This document shows, in pieces, positions 1 through 7,610 of a DNA stretch of 64,000 bases. Location of the stretch: the NCBI RefSeq assembly GCF_029893105.1, contig NZ_JARXWG010000005.1, positions 108,640 to 172,639 of the forward strand, in the 5' to 3' direction. Positions within the stretch are counted from its first letter, which is position 1; the number at the start of each line of letters is the position of its first letter. The DNA comes from Parabacteroides sp. PF5-9 (GTDB lineage Bacteria > Bacteroidota > Bacteroidia > Bacteroidales > Tannerellaceae). Below the pieces are notes generated by a model. The model worked only from the letters and a program-made list of their open reading frames with translations, did not search any database and had not been told where the DNA came from. The position numbers and the translations under genes are program-made.

Positions 1-1343
1 ATCGAATAAGCGTCTCTTATTTCATGGTTCCCTCTCAAATAGAAAACAGGTACTTTATTGGCTCCCACCGCCTCGCACTGCATCGATAGATGAAAAAGCG
101 CCTCTTCCTCCGTCTTTGGATCATCAATACAGTCACCATTGAAAACCACAAAGTCGTAAGGGATATCCTTTACCTGACGGCACAAAGCATTCAACGTCTC
201 TTCTTGTTTGTGAAGATCATTAAAAATGATCGCAGTAAAATCTGTAGAATCTTGTGAAGGAAGTGTAAAGGAAGAAAACGGACTAACAGCTGTTTCTCCG
301 AATTCCTTTTTATAGGCCTTGTACAGGGTTATTTCACGCGAACATACTCTATAATAATACGTTCTTCCTGCCTCTAAATCATTCAACCGTATCTTATTGT
401 GCAAACCGTTGCAAATAACCTGTCCGTCGACCAACGTATGTACTTTCTGCAGATGCAACGTATCTGTGCCAAACTCTACCCAGCTATATGTCGGAACCGT
501 CGTCTGCCACATGATCGTGATGCCATTGCCTACAGGATTCTGCAAATAAGGCTGCGTATGAAAAATAGCGTCCTTTGCAGCTTTTAAACGAACTTCTGCC
601 AATATCGGTCTGTGATCCGAAGCCAAAGGTTCATCCACCACCTGATTAAATAGCAATGTCGGAGTCGTTGCCGACTTCTTGTAAAAGCCGATATAATCAA
701 TACAGTTTTGCGGATCAGGCGAAGGGAAGGTCGGTTGTTCGGGATTAGTCAATAATCCGAAATCTTCCGACATTTGCTGTATAAAAGGAGAATCGGGCCG
801 GGCATTCAAATCTCCGGCAATAAAGAAAGGTTTAGCTGTTCCCATGGCTTCCCGGCGGATAAGATCAAGCGAATACATCCGGTCTTCCTCCGTCAGCGAC
901 AGATGCGTACAACCCAGAATATAGCGTTCGAACTCAACAATCAATAAAACACGCTGTTCCTCCCTGCCGGGGAGTTTGATCGTATAACTATTGAGCGGTT
1001 TCTCTTTACTCAACACCCCTACTCCATATTTCCCTCCGTCAAAATCGATGGCCGGACCATAAGTGCGATACATCAATACCCGCTCTGCCAATTCGCGTAA
1101 AACATCCGTTTGGCCACTACGAGCGGTCATACTATCCACCTCCTGAAGGGCTACAACAGTTGGTTCGGCTTGCATAATCACTTGAGCAACCCTGTCATAA
1201 TCAACCCTTCCATCCATACCGCGTCCATTTCTGATGTTATAACTAAGTATACGCAAAGTAGCTGAATCATGCCCCGATCCCTGTTTGGCATTTACCGGAA
1301 AAACAGACAAGAGAGTAAACAGACAGAAAATAAAATATTTCAT
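1..1343 (-). CDS. Secreted endonuclease/exonuclease/phosphatase fused to purple-acid-phosphatase-like metallophosphoesterase (3' truncated)
   Basis: The reading frame starts at the ATG on 1343 and runs off the window, so the C-terminus is missing. It opens with a signal peptide (MKYFIFCLFTLLSVFPVNA). Next comes an endonuclease/exonuclease/phosphatase (EEP) domain with the landmarks LSYNIRNGRG, VVALQEVD, GCTHLSLT, FIAGDLNARPDSP and SDHRPI. After that (about residue 250 on) is a fibronectin-like region typical of purple acid phosphatase N-termini (TYYYRVCSRE) and the start of a calcineurin-like phosphoesterase (FNDLH, VVFNGDCIDD, YLRGNHE). Two different metal-dependent phosphoesterase folds are therefore joined in one exported protein, which probably acts on phosphodiesters or phosphomonoesters in the periplasm or outside the cell. 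Fusions of this kind are familiar in Bacteroidales. The substrate cannot be told from sequence. Confidence 0.85.
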   Translation of the reverse strand, partial: MKYFIFCLFTLLSVFPVNAKQGSGHDSATLRILSYNIRNGRGMDGRVDYDRVAQVIMQAEPTVVALQEVDSMTARSGQTDVLRELAERVLMYRTYGPAIDFDGGKYGVGVLSKEKPLNSYTIKLPGREEQRVLLIVEFERYILGCTHLSLTEEDRMYSLDLIRREAMGTAKPFFIAGDLNARPDSPFIQQMSEDFGLLTNPEQPTFPSPDPQNCIDYIGFYKKSATTPTLLFNQVVDEPLASDHRPILAEVRLKAAKDAIFHTQPYLQNPVGNGITIMWQTTVPTYSWVEFGTDTLHLQKVHTLVDGQVICNGLHNKIRLNDLEAGRTYYYRVCSREITLYKAYKKEFGETAVSPFSSFTLPSQDSTDFTAIIFNDLHKQEETLNALCRQVKDIPYDFVVFNGDCIDDPKTEEEALFHLSMQCEAVGANKVPVFYLRGNHEIRDAYS

Positions 1344-1367
1344 GATTATCCTTTTTAGGTTGAATCA

Positions 1368-1375
1368 CAAAAGTA
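1368..1375 (-). promoter_or_regulatory. -7 promoter element of the EEP/phosphatase gene
   Basis: On the minus strand this reads TACTTTTG, a full match to the Bacteroidetes -7 consensus TAnnTTTG, 24 bp upstream of the start codon at 1343. I did not find a clear TTG at the -33 position. Confidence 0.5.
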
Positions 1376-1528
1376 ATCAATCGAACGAAAAACCATCTCA
1401 AGTTGAGCACAATTTGGGTATCTCTTTCATGCGTTTATATCTTTGTTGCGCTTTAAGTTTATAAGATCAAGTACACAAAAAAACAAAACGTCCGATCGGT
1501 TTATTTGCAACTTCAGCAACACTTTTCT

Positions 1529-1634
1529 GTTAGAGGTACCTCTAAAATGATTTAGACGTACCTCTAAATCGATTTACACCTACCTCTAAATTTATTTAGA
1601 CGTACCTCTAACAAAAAACAGAGGTAGGTGTAAC
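1529..1634. repeat. Interspersed 22-bp-period element, family A, copy 1
   Basis: This lies in the 1344-1769 gap, which otherwise holds only the promoter at 1368. The 84-bp core (1529-1612) is closed by 11-bp terminal inverted repeats, GTTAGAGGTAC and GTACCTCTAAC. It consists of four 22-bp units starting at 1529, 1551, 1573 and 1595, each built around the semi-palindrome TTTAGACGTACCTCTAAA. An outer block at 1613-1634 contains a further inverted half-unit (AGAGGTAGGTGTAAC). An inverted copy sits at 28463-28571 and differs from this core at only five of 84 positions by my alignment. It is not a CRISPR, because the units abut with no spacers. The function is unknown. Confidence 0.85.
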
Positions 1635-1769
1635 AAAAAAATAGACAACATGTCGCAAAAAAAAGGACTGAATAATGTTCTTATTCCTATAGGATGGTTA
1701 AAAAAACAGGTGGACTTTTTGGAAATCGGATAAGAGATCTGTTGCGGGTAAGATCGTATAATAAGCGGA

Positions 1770-2699
1770 TTAGTGATCAGTAAACAGCCGTCCCTGATAA
1801 GTGTCCCTCTCTATGAGGCGTTTCTTGATTTTTGCTGTAAACTCATAGTTTTTGATTCCCCAATCAGGGGCAATCAACAGTTCTTTAGGCGATTGCGAGA
1901 TAAATCGTTCGATCACCATAGAGGGGTTTAACCGTTCTATAAAATCGATTGCCAGATCAACATATTCATCTACGGAATAGAGTCGGAATTGTTCGGGATT
2001 ATCTGCATATTCCCTGGCCATACGCGTGTGCCGGATTAACTGTAATTGATGTAATTTAATGGTATGGATAGGTAGTAGAGAAAGTTTTTCTGCATGCTGC
2101 AGGATCTCTTCCCTACTCTCTCCCGGCAATCCCAGAATCATATGTACTCCGGTATAAATACCGCGATCGGCCGTTCGAGAAATAGCGGCTTCCGAATCGG
2201 CCATCGAATGGCCACGGTTTATCCGTTGTAATGTCCCATCCAACGTACTTTCCACACCGTATTCTATCATCACAAACTTCTCCCGGGAGATCGCTTCAAA
2301 ATAATCCAACAATTCATCCGGCATACAATCGGGACGGGTGCCTATGATTATCCCTTCTACGCCGGGAAAAGAGAGCGCTTCTTCGTATTTCTTTTTCAGT
2401 TCTTGTAACTCGCCATAAGTATTCGTATACGCCTGAAAATAGGCCAGATACCTCATCTCCGGATATTTCCGGGAAAAGAACGAAATTCCTTCTGTCAGCT
2501 GTATCGGTACAGGTTCTTTCACCTGGCAATAAAGCGGACTGAATGTCTGATTATTGCAATAGGTGCATCCGCCCGACCCTTTTGTACCGTCTCGATTCGG
2601 ACAGGTAAATCCGGCGTCAATCGATATTTTCTGAACTTTAAACGGGAAAATACCTTTCAGAAAATCACTAAATTCATTATACCGTTTTCTCTGCTCCAT
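1770..2699 (-). CDS. TIGR01212/YhcC-family radical SAM protein
   Basis: A 309-residue radical SAM enzyme of the YhcC/TIGR01212 family. The family's unusual iron-sulfur cluster motif is visible near residues 32-48: a first Cys in GFTCPNRDG, then GGCTYC. This long spacing between Cys 1 and Cys 2 sets the family apart from the classical CxxxCxxC motif. Further landmarks are EGIIIGTRPDCMPDE, the GVESTLDGTLQRINRGH segment and HMILGLPGES. The protein should bind a 4Fe-4S cluster and S-adenosylmethionine in the cytoplasm. Members are sometimes linked to tRNA or biotin-related modification, but no reaction is firmly assigned. It is divergently transcribed from the DPP IV gene. Confidence 0.9.
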   Translation of the reverse strand: MEQRKRYNEFSDFLKGIFPFKVQKISIDAGFTCPNRDGTKGSGGCTYCNNQTFSPLYCQVKEPVPIQLTEGISFFSRKYPEMRYLAYFQAYTNTYGELQELKKKYEEALSFPGVEGIIIGTRPDCMPDELLDYFEAISREKFVMIEYGVESTLDGTLQRINRGHSMADSEAAISRTADRGIYTGVHMILGLPGESREEILQHAEKLSLLPIHTIKLHQLQLIRHTRMAREYADNPEQFRLYSVDEYVDLAIDFIERLNPSMVIERFISQSPKELLIAPDWGIKNYEFTAKIKKRLIERDTYQGRLFTDH

Positions 2700-2703
2700 A
2701 TGA

Positions 2704-2734
2704 CAAATATAATGACTTTTTTATGCTAACTTTG
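2704..2734. promoter_or_regulatory. Divergent promoter pair between the radical SAM and DPP IV genes
   Basis: The 66-bp intergenic gap holds two back-to-back -7 elements. TATATTTG on the minus strand (2704-2711) serves the gene starting at 2699. TAACTTTG on the plus strand (2727-2734) lies 31 bp before the ATG at 2766. Confidence 0.55.
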
Positions 2735-2765
2735 TCCCTAAAACTGAAAAAAACGACTAATACGC

Positions 2766-4940
2766 ATGAAACACGTAGGCTTATCCCTGTTAGTACTACT
2801 GACTATAACAGGAAGTTTATTCGCACAAAACGGAACTAAACGTATTCAATTAAAAGAGATCATCGATGGAAACTTCCGTCAGGTAACCGCTACCGGAGAA
2901 ATGCGCTCTTTACCGGATGGTGAACATTACACGGCGATGAACCGTGAACGCAATATGATTATCAAATATTCCTATCGCACAGGGAATCCGGTAGATACAC
3001 TGTTTAACACCCAAAAGGCTCGGGAATGTACATTTGACTCTTTTGAAGGATATGAAATCAGCAGTACGGGTCATCGGATAATGATCTGGCGGGAGACGGA
3101 ATATATCTATCGCCGCTCATGGAAAGCAACGGTATATGATTATGATGTGCGGCGTAATTTTGTAAAACCATTGACCGACCAACAGAAAAAAGTGATGATA
3201 CCCACCTTTTCTCCCGACGGTCGTATGTGTGCCTATGTGATCGACAATAATATCTGGATTCGTAAATTTGACTTCGACACGGAGTTACAGGTCACCAAAG
3301 ATGGCGAGTTCAACAAAATAATCAACGGAGTTACCGACTGGGTGTATGAAGAAGAATTTGCGGTGACCAATCTGATGGCTTGGTCGCCCGAGAGTGACTA
3401 TTTGGCTTTTGTCCGTTTTGACGAATCTGAAGTGCGCGAATATTCCATGCAGATCTATGGTAACGGGGTATATCCGGGCTATTATAATTTCAAATACCCC
3501 AAAGCAGGAGAGAGCAACTCGCGCATCTCGCTTCATGCGTATGACATACAAACCAGAGATACTAAAGAATTGAATGTGCCGATTGATGCCGACAGTTATA
3601 TTCCACGTATCACCTTTACAAAAAACGTTGAACAACTGGCGATAATGACATTAAATCGTAACCAGAATATCTTCAACATGTATTATGCCAATCCGAAAAG
3701 TGGAGTTTTCAGATTGATCCTCCGGGAAGAGAATAAAGCCTATATTGATTCCGACTGGTTTACTTCCATACAGTTTACAAACGATGGCTTTACATATGTC
3801 AGCGAGCAAGACGGTTATGCACATATATATATGTATTCCCCAACCGGCGTGATGCAAAAACAGGTAACTCAGGGGAACTGGGATGTCACCCGCTTCCTCG
3901 GTATGGATGAGGCTAACAAAACCATTTATTACCAATCAGCAGAAGAGAGTCCGCTTCGTCGCGCCATCTACAAAATAGACGCCAAGGGCAATAAAACAAA
4001 ACTCTCTACACAGGAAGGGACAAACAGTGCTGTGTTTAGTGCGACTTATGCTTATTTCGTCAACAACTATTCCAATGCAAACACCCCAGCCAAAATCACA
4101 GTCCATGAGACGAAATCCAATAAATCATTACGTGTGCTTCAAGACAATGCGGCATTAATCGGCAGATTATCCGAATATACGTATCAGCCAAAAGAATTCA
4201 TCAAAGTGGAAACAGCTTCCGGTTATGAGTTGAATGGCTGGATGGTCAAACCGGCCAATTTCAGCGAGACCAAAAAATATCCGGTACTGATGACCCAATA
4301 CAGTGGACCAAACTCTCAACAGGTACTCGATCAATACAGTTTTGACTGGGAACAATATCTGGCTGCCAATGATATTATCGTCATTTGTGTAGACGGCCGT
4401 GGCACCGGAGCACGTGGTGAAGCGTTCCGCAAATGCACCTATCAACGGATGGGCGAGTTGGAATCGCGCGATCAGGTAGAAGCAGCACAGGCTTTAGGTC
4501 AATTACCTTATATCGACGAACGACGGTTTGCGATCTATGGCTGGAGTTTCGGAGGATACAACACATTGATGTCTATGACTACCGGCAACAGTACGTTTAA
4601 AGCCGGTATTGCTGTGGCACCCGTAACGGATTGGAAATATTACGACACGGTCTACACCGAACGTTTTATGCGTACACCTCAACAAAATTTCGAAGGATAT
4701 GCCGCCACCTCTCCTTTGGCTAAAGCAAAAGATCTTCAGGGTAAGTTATTGTTGATCCATGGAACGGCTGATGATAATGTGCATTTCATGCAGTCGCTCG
4801 ATTATGCGGAAGCACTGGTTCAGGCGGGTAAACAATTCGATATGCATATCTACAAAGATCGCGACCATGGTATCCGGGGAGGCAATACACGTTATCATCT
4901 CTATACAAAAATCTGTAATTTCTTATTTGAAAATCTGTAA
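2766..4940 (+). CDS. Dipeptidyl peptidase IV (peptidase family S9B)
   Basis: A 724-residue serine peptidase that removes N-terminal X-Pro or X-Ala dipeptides, exported by the signal peptide MKHVGLSLLVLLTITGSLFAQ. Residues from about 50 to 460 form the beta-propeller (DPPIV_N; note VYEEEFAV, the S1' Glu motif of this family). The C-terminal alpha/beta hydrolase domain holds the triad: Ser in GWSFGGY at about residue 594, Asp in GTADDNVHF at about 670 and His in DRDHGI at about 701. The spacing resembles that of human DPP IV. The length fits the bacterial family. Its stop codon overlaps the lipA start by one base (TAATG), so the two are translationally linked. Bacteroidales DPP IV supports peptide nutrition. 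Confidence 0.95.
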   Translation: MKHVGLSLLVLLTITGSLFAQNGTKRIQLKEIIDGNFRQVTATGEMRSLPDGEHYTAMNRERNMIIKYSYRTGNPVDTLFNTQKARECTFDSFEGYEISSTGHRIMIWRETEYIYRRSWKATVYDYDVRRNFVKPLTDQQKKVMIPTFSPDGRMCAYVIDNNIWIRKFDFDTELQVTKDGEFNKIINGVTDWVYEEEFAVTNLMAWSPESDYLAFVRFDESEVREYSMQIYGNGVYPGYYNFKYPKAGESNSRISLHAYDIQTRDTKELNVPIDADSYIPRITFTKNVEQLAIMTLNRNQNIFNMYYANPKSGVFRLILREENKAYIDSDWFTSIQFTNDGFTYVSEQDGYAHIYMYSPTGVMQKQVTQGNWDVTRFLGMDEANKTIYYQSAEESPLRRAIYKIDAKGNKTKLSTQEGTNSAVFSATYAYFVNNYSNANTPAKITVHETKSNKSLRVLQDNAALIGRLSEYTYQPKEFIKVETASGYELNGWMVKPANFSETKKYPVLMTQYSGPNSQQVLDQYSFDWEQYLAANDIIVICVDGRGTGARGEAFRKCTYQRMGELESRDQVEAAQALGQLPYIDERRFAIYGWSFGGYNTLMSMTTGNSTFKAGIAVAPVTDWKYYDTVYTERFMRTPQQNFEGYAATSPLAKAKDLQGKLLLIHGTADDNVHFMQSLDYAEALVQAGKQFDMHIYKDRDHGIRGGNTRYHLYTKICNFLFENL

Positions 4941-5785
4941 TGTCTCAACATGTGCGCAAACCGGAATGGTTAAAAATCAGGCTCGGAGGAAACGAACAGT
5001 TCACCCGGACCAAAAGCATTGTGGAGTCACACTGTCTGCACACCATCTGTACCAGTGGTAAATGTCCCAATATGGGCGAATGTTGGAGCAAAGGAACGGC
5101 CACCTTCATGATTGCCGGTGAAATATGCACCCGTTCCTGCCGGTTCTGCAATACGCAGACAGGGAAACCGCTACCCCTTGATCCGGAAGAGCCGCAACGA
5201 ATAGCCGAAAGTATCCGTCTGATGAATTTGAAACATGCGGTCATTACTTCTGTCGACCGGGATGATCTGCCGGATTTGGGTGCAACCCATTGGGCAACGA
5301 CCATACGGGCAATCAGAACTGTTAATCCGCATACCACGATCGAAGTTCTTATTCCCGACTTTCAGGGTCGGTTAGACTTAGTTGATTTAATTATAGATGT
5401 ACAACCGGAGATCATTTCCCATAATATGGAAACCGTCCGGCGTATTAGCCCTTCCATCCGTAGTGCTGCCAAATACGATGTCAGTTTATCCGTATTAAAA
5501 CATATTGCCGATCATCCTATTTCAGCAAAAACGGGCTTAATGGTCGGATTAGGTGAAAGTGAAGAAGAAGTGTTTGATTTAATGGATGATACATTAAAAT
5601 CAGGCGTGTCAATCTTAACGATCGGACAATACCTCCAACCTTCACGTAAAAACATCCCCGTAAAAGAATATATCACTCCCCAACAGTTTGATAAGTATAA
5701 AGTTATTGCACTGGAGAAAGGGTTTAAAATGGTAGAGAGTGCCCCTTTGGTTCGCTCCTCCTATCATGCCGAGAAGCATGTTTAG
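4940..5785 (+). CDS. lipA: Lipoyl synthase
   Basis: A radical SAM enzyme that inserts two sulfurs into octanoylated lipoyl domains (E2 subunits, GcvH). At 281 residues it is near the usual length. Both cluster-binding triads are present: the auxiliary cluster CLHTICTSGKCPNMGEC (CxxxxCxxxxxC pattern) and the radical SAM cluster CTRSCRFC. The C-terminal serine ligand of the auxiliary cluster fits RSSYHAEKH. The start ATG overlaps the stop of the DPP IV gene by one base. The peptidase and the cofactor enzyme have no evident metabolic link, so the overlap probably reflects operon compaction. Confidence 0.97.
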   Translation: MSQHVRKPEWLKIRLGGNEQFTRTKSIVESHCLHTICTSGKCPNMGECWSKGTATFMIAGEICTRSCRFCNTQTGKPLPLDPEEPQRIAESIRLMNLKHAVITSVDRDDLPDLGATHWATTIRAIRTVNPHTTIEVLIPDFQGRLDLVDLIIDVQPEIISHNMETVRRISPSIRSAAKYDVSLSVLKHIADHPISAKTGLMVGLGESEEEVFDLMDDTLKSGVSILTIGQYLQPSRKNIPVKEYITPQQFDKYKVIALEKGFKMVESAPLVRSSYHAEKHV

Positions 5786-5848
5786 GCATGAACATTTAAT
5801 CTATTCAGTTGTTATACATATGAGACGAAAGGAGAGAAAGAATAAGGG

Positions 5849-7006
5849 ATGAATAAAGTCAGCAAACGTTTAGATAACCAGGCAATAGGACTCGTTCCAT
5901 TGTTATTGTTCATGTTTTTGGACAATTATATTTCGTATTTATTTTCATTGGCTATAGGTGCTGCTGCCTTCTTTGTTCTGACAGTGATGCTTTATCTTGT
6001 TTTGAAGAAAGACAAGATTTATCAGTTCATGTTATTGCCGGCTGCCGCCACATTAAGCCTATATGCCTTATTTGTCATATCCCGCCTTGATCTGGTTCTC
6101 TTCTCCTATTCCCCCATTGTCATAGAAGTTTTATTAGTCGTTGTACTGGCTATAATCGGTTCGTTTAAACGCACCATTATCCGGCGTATCCGTCATTCTG
6201 CAAATCCGAAATACAGAAAATCGTTCATGCGGGCTACGATAAACGAATTCTATTTTCTGGTTCAAATCGTACAAAACCTATATACATTACATCTGTTTAT
6301 CATTTTATTCTACAGTATCCTCCCCGATACGATGCAACATCCGGATATCGAACATTTTCTTTTCCGTCAGCTCGGCCTGATCATCGGAGTTGTTGTCATT
6401 ATATACGAACAGATCAGGTTGACCATGATGCAGGGCAGTTTGAGAAAAGAGATGTGGCTGCCTGTTTTAAATAACGAAGGCAAAGTGATTGGTTGTATAG
6501 CCCGCTCCGTCAGCCGATCGCTTCCCCGAAAATATTATCATCCGATTGTACGGGTCGCTGTGATTTACGAAGGAAAACTATACCTATCCAAACGAAATAA
6601 AGAAGATTATATCTCTCCCGACACATTAGATTACCCCTTTCACCAATATGTGACATTCCGCCACAGTATCGACCAGACGATGAAAGAGACTATCGGCGAA
6701 TTGATACAAGACAAACGTATCGCTCCGCATATGCTTATCCGTTACACCTATGAAGATGAGAAAGTGAAACATATGGTTTCTTTGTATACGATACGCCTCT
6801 GTTCGGAAGAACAATTAAAGGAGTTTAAATTCAGAGACGGAAAACTTTGGACAGCCAAACAGATTGAAGAAAATATCAACTCGGGAGTATTCAGCAAATA
6901 CTTTGAAACAGAATTTCCCTATCTGCAAAACACCATATTATTCGCTGAAAATTTCTGTAACAACCTCAATAAAAAGGACGAAGACGAGATAAAATCAGTT
7001 ATTTAA
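5849..7006 (+). CDS. Four-helix membrane protein with a C-terminal Nudix-like domain
   Basis: The 385-residue protein begins with hydrophobic segments at about residues 13-27, 30-52, 58-80 and 85-103, followed by a basic linker (FKRTIIRRIRH). Two further hydrophobic stretches follow near 135-160 and 170-190. From about residue 230 the sequence resembles a Nudix hydrolase fold (VRVAVIYEGKLYLSKRN, then a beta/alpha pattern ending in WTAKQIEENI). It lacks the GxxxxxExxxxxxxREUxEExGU Nudix box, so catalysis is doubtful. It follows lipA by 63 bp on the same strand. I do not recognise a named family. It may be a membrane-tethered nucleotide sensor rather than an enzyme. Confidence 0.6.
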   Translation: MNKVSKRLDNQAIGLVPLLLFMFLDNYISYLFSLAIGAAAFFVLTVMLYLVLKKDKIYQFMLLPAAATLSLYALFVISRLDLVLFSYSPIVIEVLLVVVLAIIGSFKRTIIRRIRHSANPKYRKSFMRATINEFYFLVQIVQNLYTLHLFIILFYSILPDTMQHPDIEHFLFRQLGLIIGVVVIIYEQIRLTMMQGSLRKEMWLPVLNNEGKVIGCIARSVSRSLPRKYYHPIVRVAVIYEGKLYLSKRNKEDYISPDTLDYPFHQYVTFRHSIDQTMKETIGELIQDKRIAPHMLIRYTYEDEKVKHMVSLYTIRLCSEEQLKEFKFRDGKLWTAKQIEENINSGVFSKYFETEFPYLQNTILFAENFCNNLNKKDEDEIKSVI

Positions 7007-7007
7007 A

Positions 7008-7502
7008 TTATCGGTTTCCCAATTCGATCACTTCCAAATCTTTGATCTGTGATCCATCAATCGCAAAACGAATGAGCGTGCGAACCTGATGAAAACCACT
7101 CTTTCCTACAGCACCGGGATTCATATAAAGACAATTCAACGACTTATCGAACATAACTTTCAGAATATGCGAATGTCCTGTTATAAACAGATTGGGACGG
7201 GTATCATAAAGATCTTTTCGTATCTCCGGATTATATCGCCCCGGATAACCACCGATATGTGTCATCATCACCTTCACCTCTTCCGCATAAAAATGAAGAA
7301 TTTTAGGATATTGCTGCCTGATTCCCTGCCCATCGATATTGCCATAAACCGCTCGTAAAGGTTTAATGGCAGCCAATCGTGCAGCCAGATGTGCCGAACC
7401 GATATCACCGGCATGCCATATTTCATCACAAGAGTCAAAATAAGTTTTGTATTTATCATCCCACCAGGCATGGGTATCCGAAAGAAGGCCTATCCGAAGC
7501 AT
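7008..7502 (-). CDS. YfcE/MJ0936-family metallophosphodiesterase
   Basis: A small cytoplasmic calcineurin-like phosphoesterase of about 164 residues. The metal-binding motifs are all visible: SDTHAWWDD (DxH), WHAGDIG (GD), YGNIDG (GN), THIGGYPGRY and TGHSHI (GHxH). Family members hydrolyse phosphodiesters with Mn or Ni. I chose the ATG at 7502 (MLRIGLLSDTH). The longer frame to 7550 starts upstream of the -7 element TATCTTTG at 7524-7531 and would add non-conserved residues. The gene is convergent with the membrane protein ending at 7006, only one base away. Confidence 0.9.
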   Translation of the reverse strand: MLRIGLLSDTHAWWDDKYKTYFDSCDEIWHAGDIGSAHLAARLAAIKPLRAVYGNIDGQGIRQQYPKILHFYAEEVKVMMTHIGGYPGRYNPEIRKDLYDTRPNLFITGHSHILKVMFDKSLNCLYMNPGAVGKSGFHQVRTLIRFAIDGSQIKDLEVIELGNR

Positions 7503-7523
7503 ATCAGTTTTATTCGTTTGATG

Positions 7524-7589
7524 CAAAGATAAAATTAAATCATTCCACAATAAACAACGTCTCTATTTAGTTTTAAGTATATATCTTTA
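7524..7589. promoter_or_regulatory. Divergent -7 elements for the phosphoesterase and ppk1
   Basis: TATCTTTG reads leftwards at 7524-7531, 22 bp from the ATG at 7502. TATCTTTA, one base off consensus, reads rightwards at 7582-7589, 22 bp before the ppk1 ATG at 7611. Confidence 0.5.
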
Positions 7590-7610
7590 CCCTTTCAACG
7601 CACGCAAATA

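Noticed and set aside
399..587. Plus-strand open frame of 62 codons
   Set aside because: It lies antisense inside the well-supported EEP/phosphatase coding frame and has no promoter or protein-like features.
1529..1634. Possible CRISPR array
   Set aside because: The 22-bp units are contiguous with no unique spacers, show inverted ends, and no cas genes are in the window.
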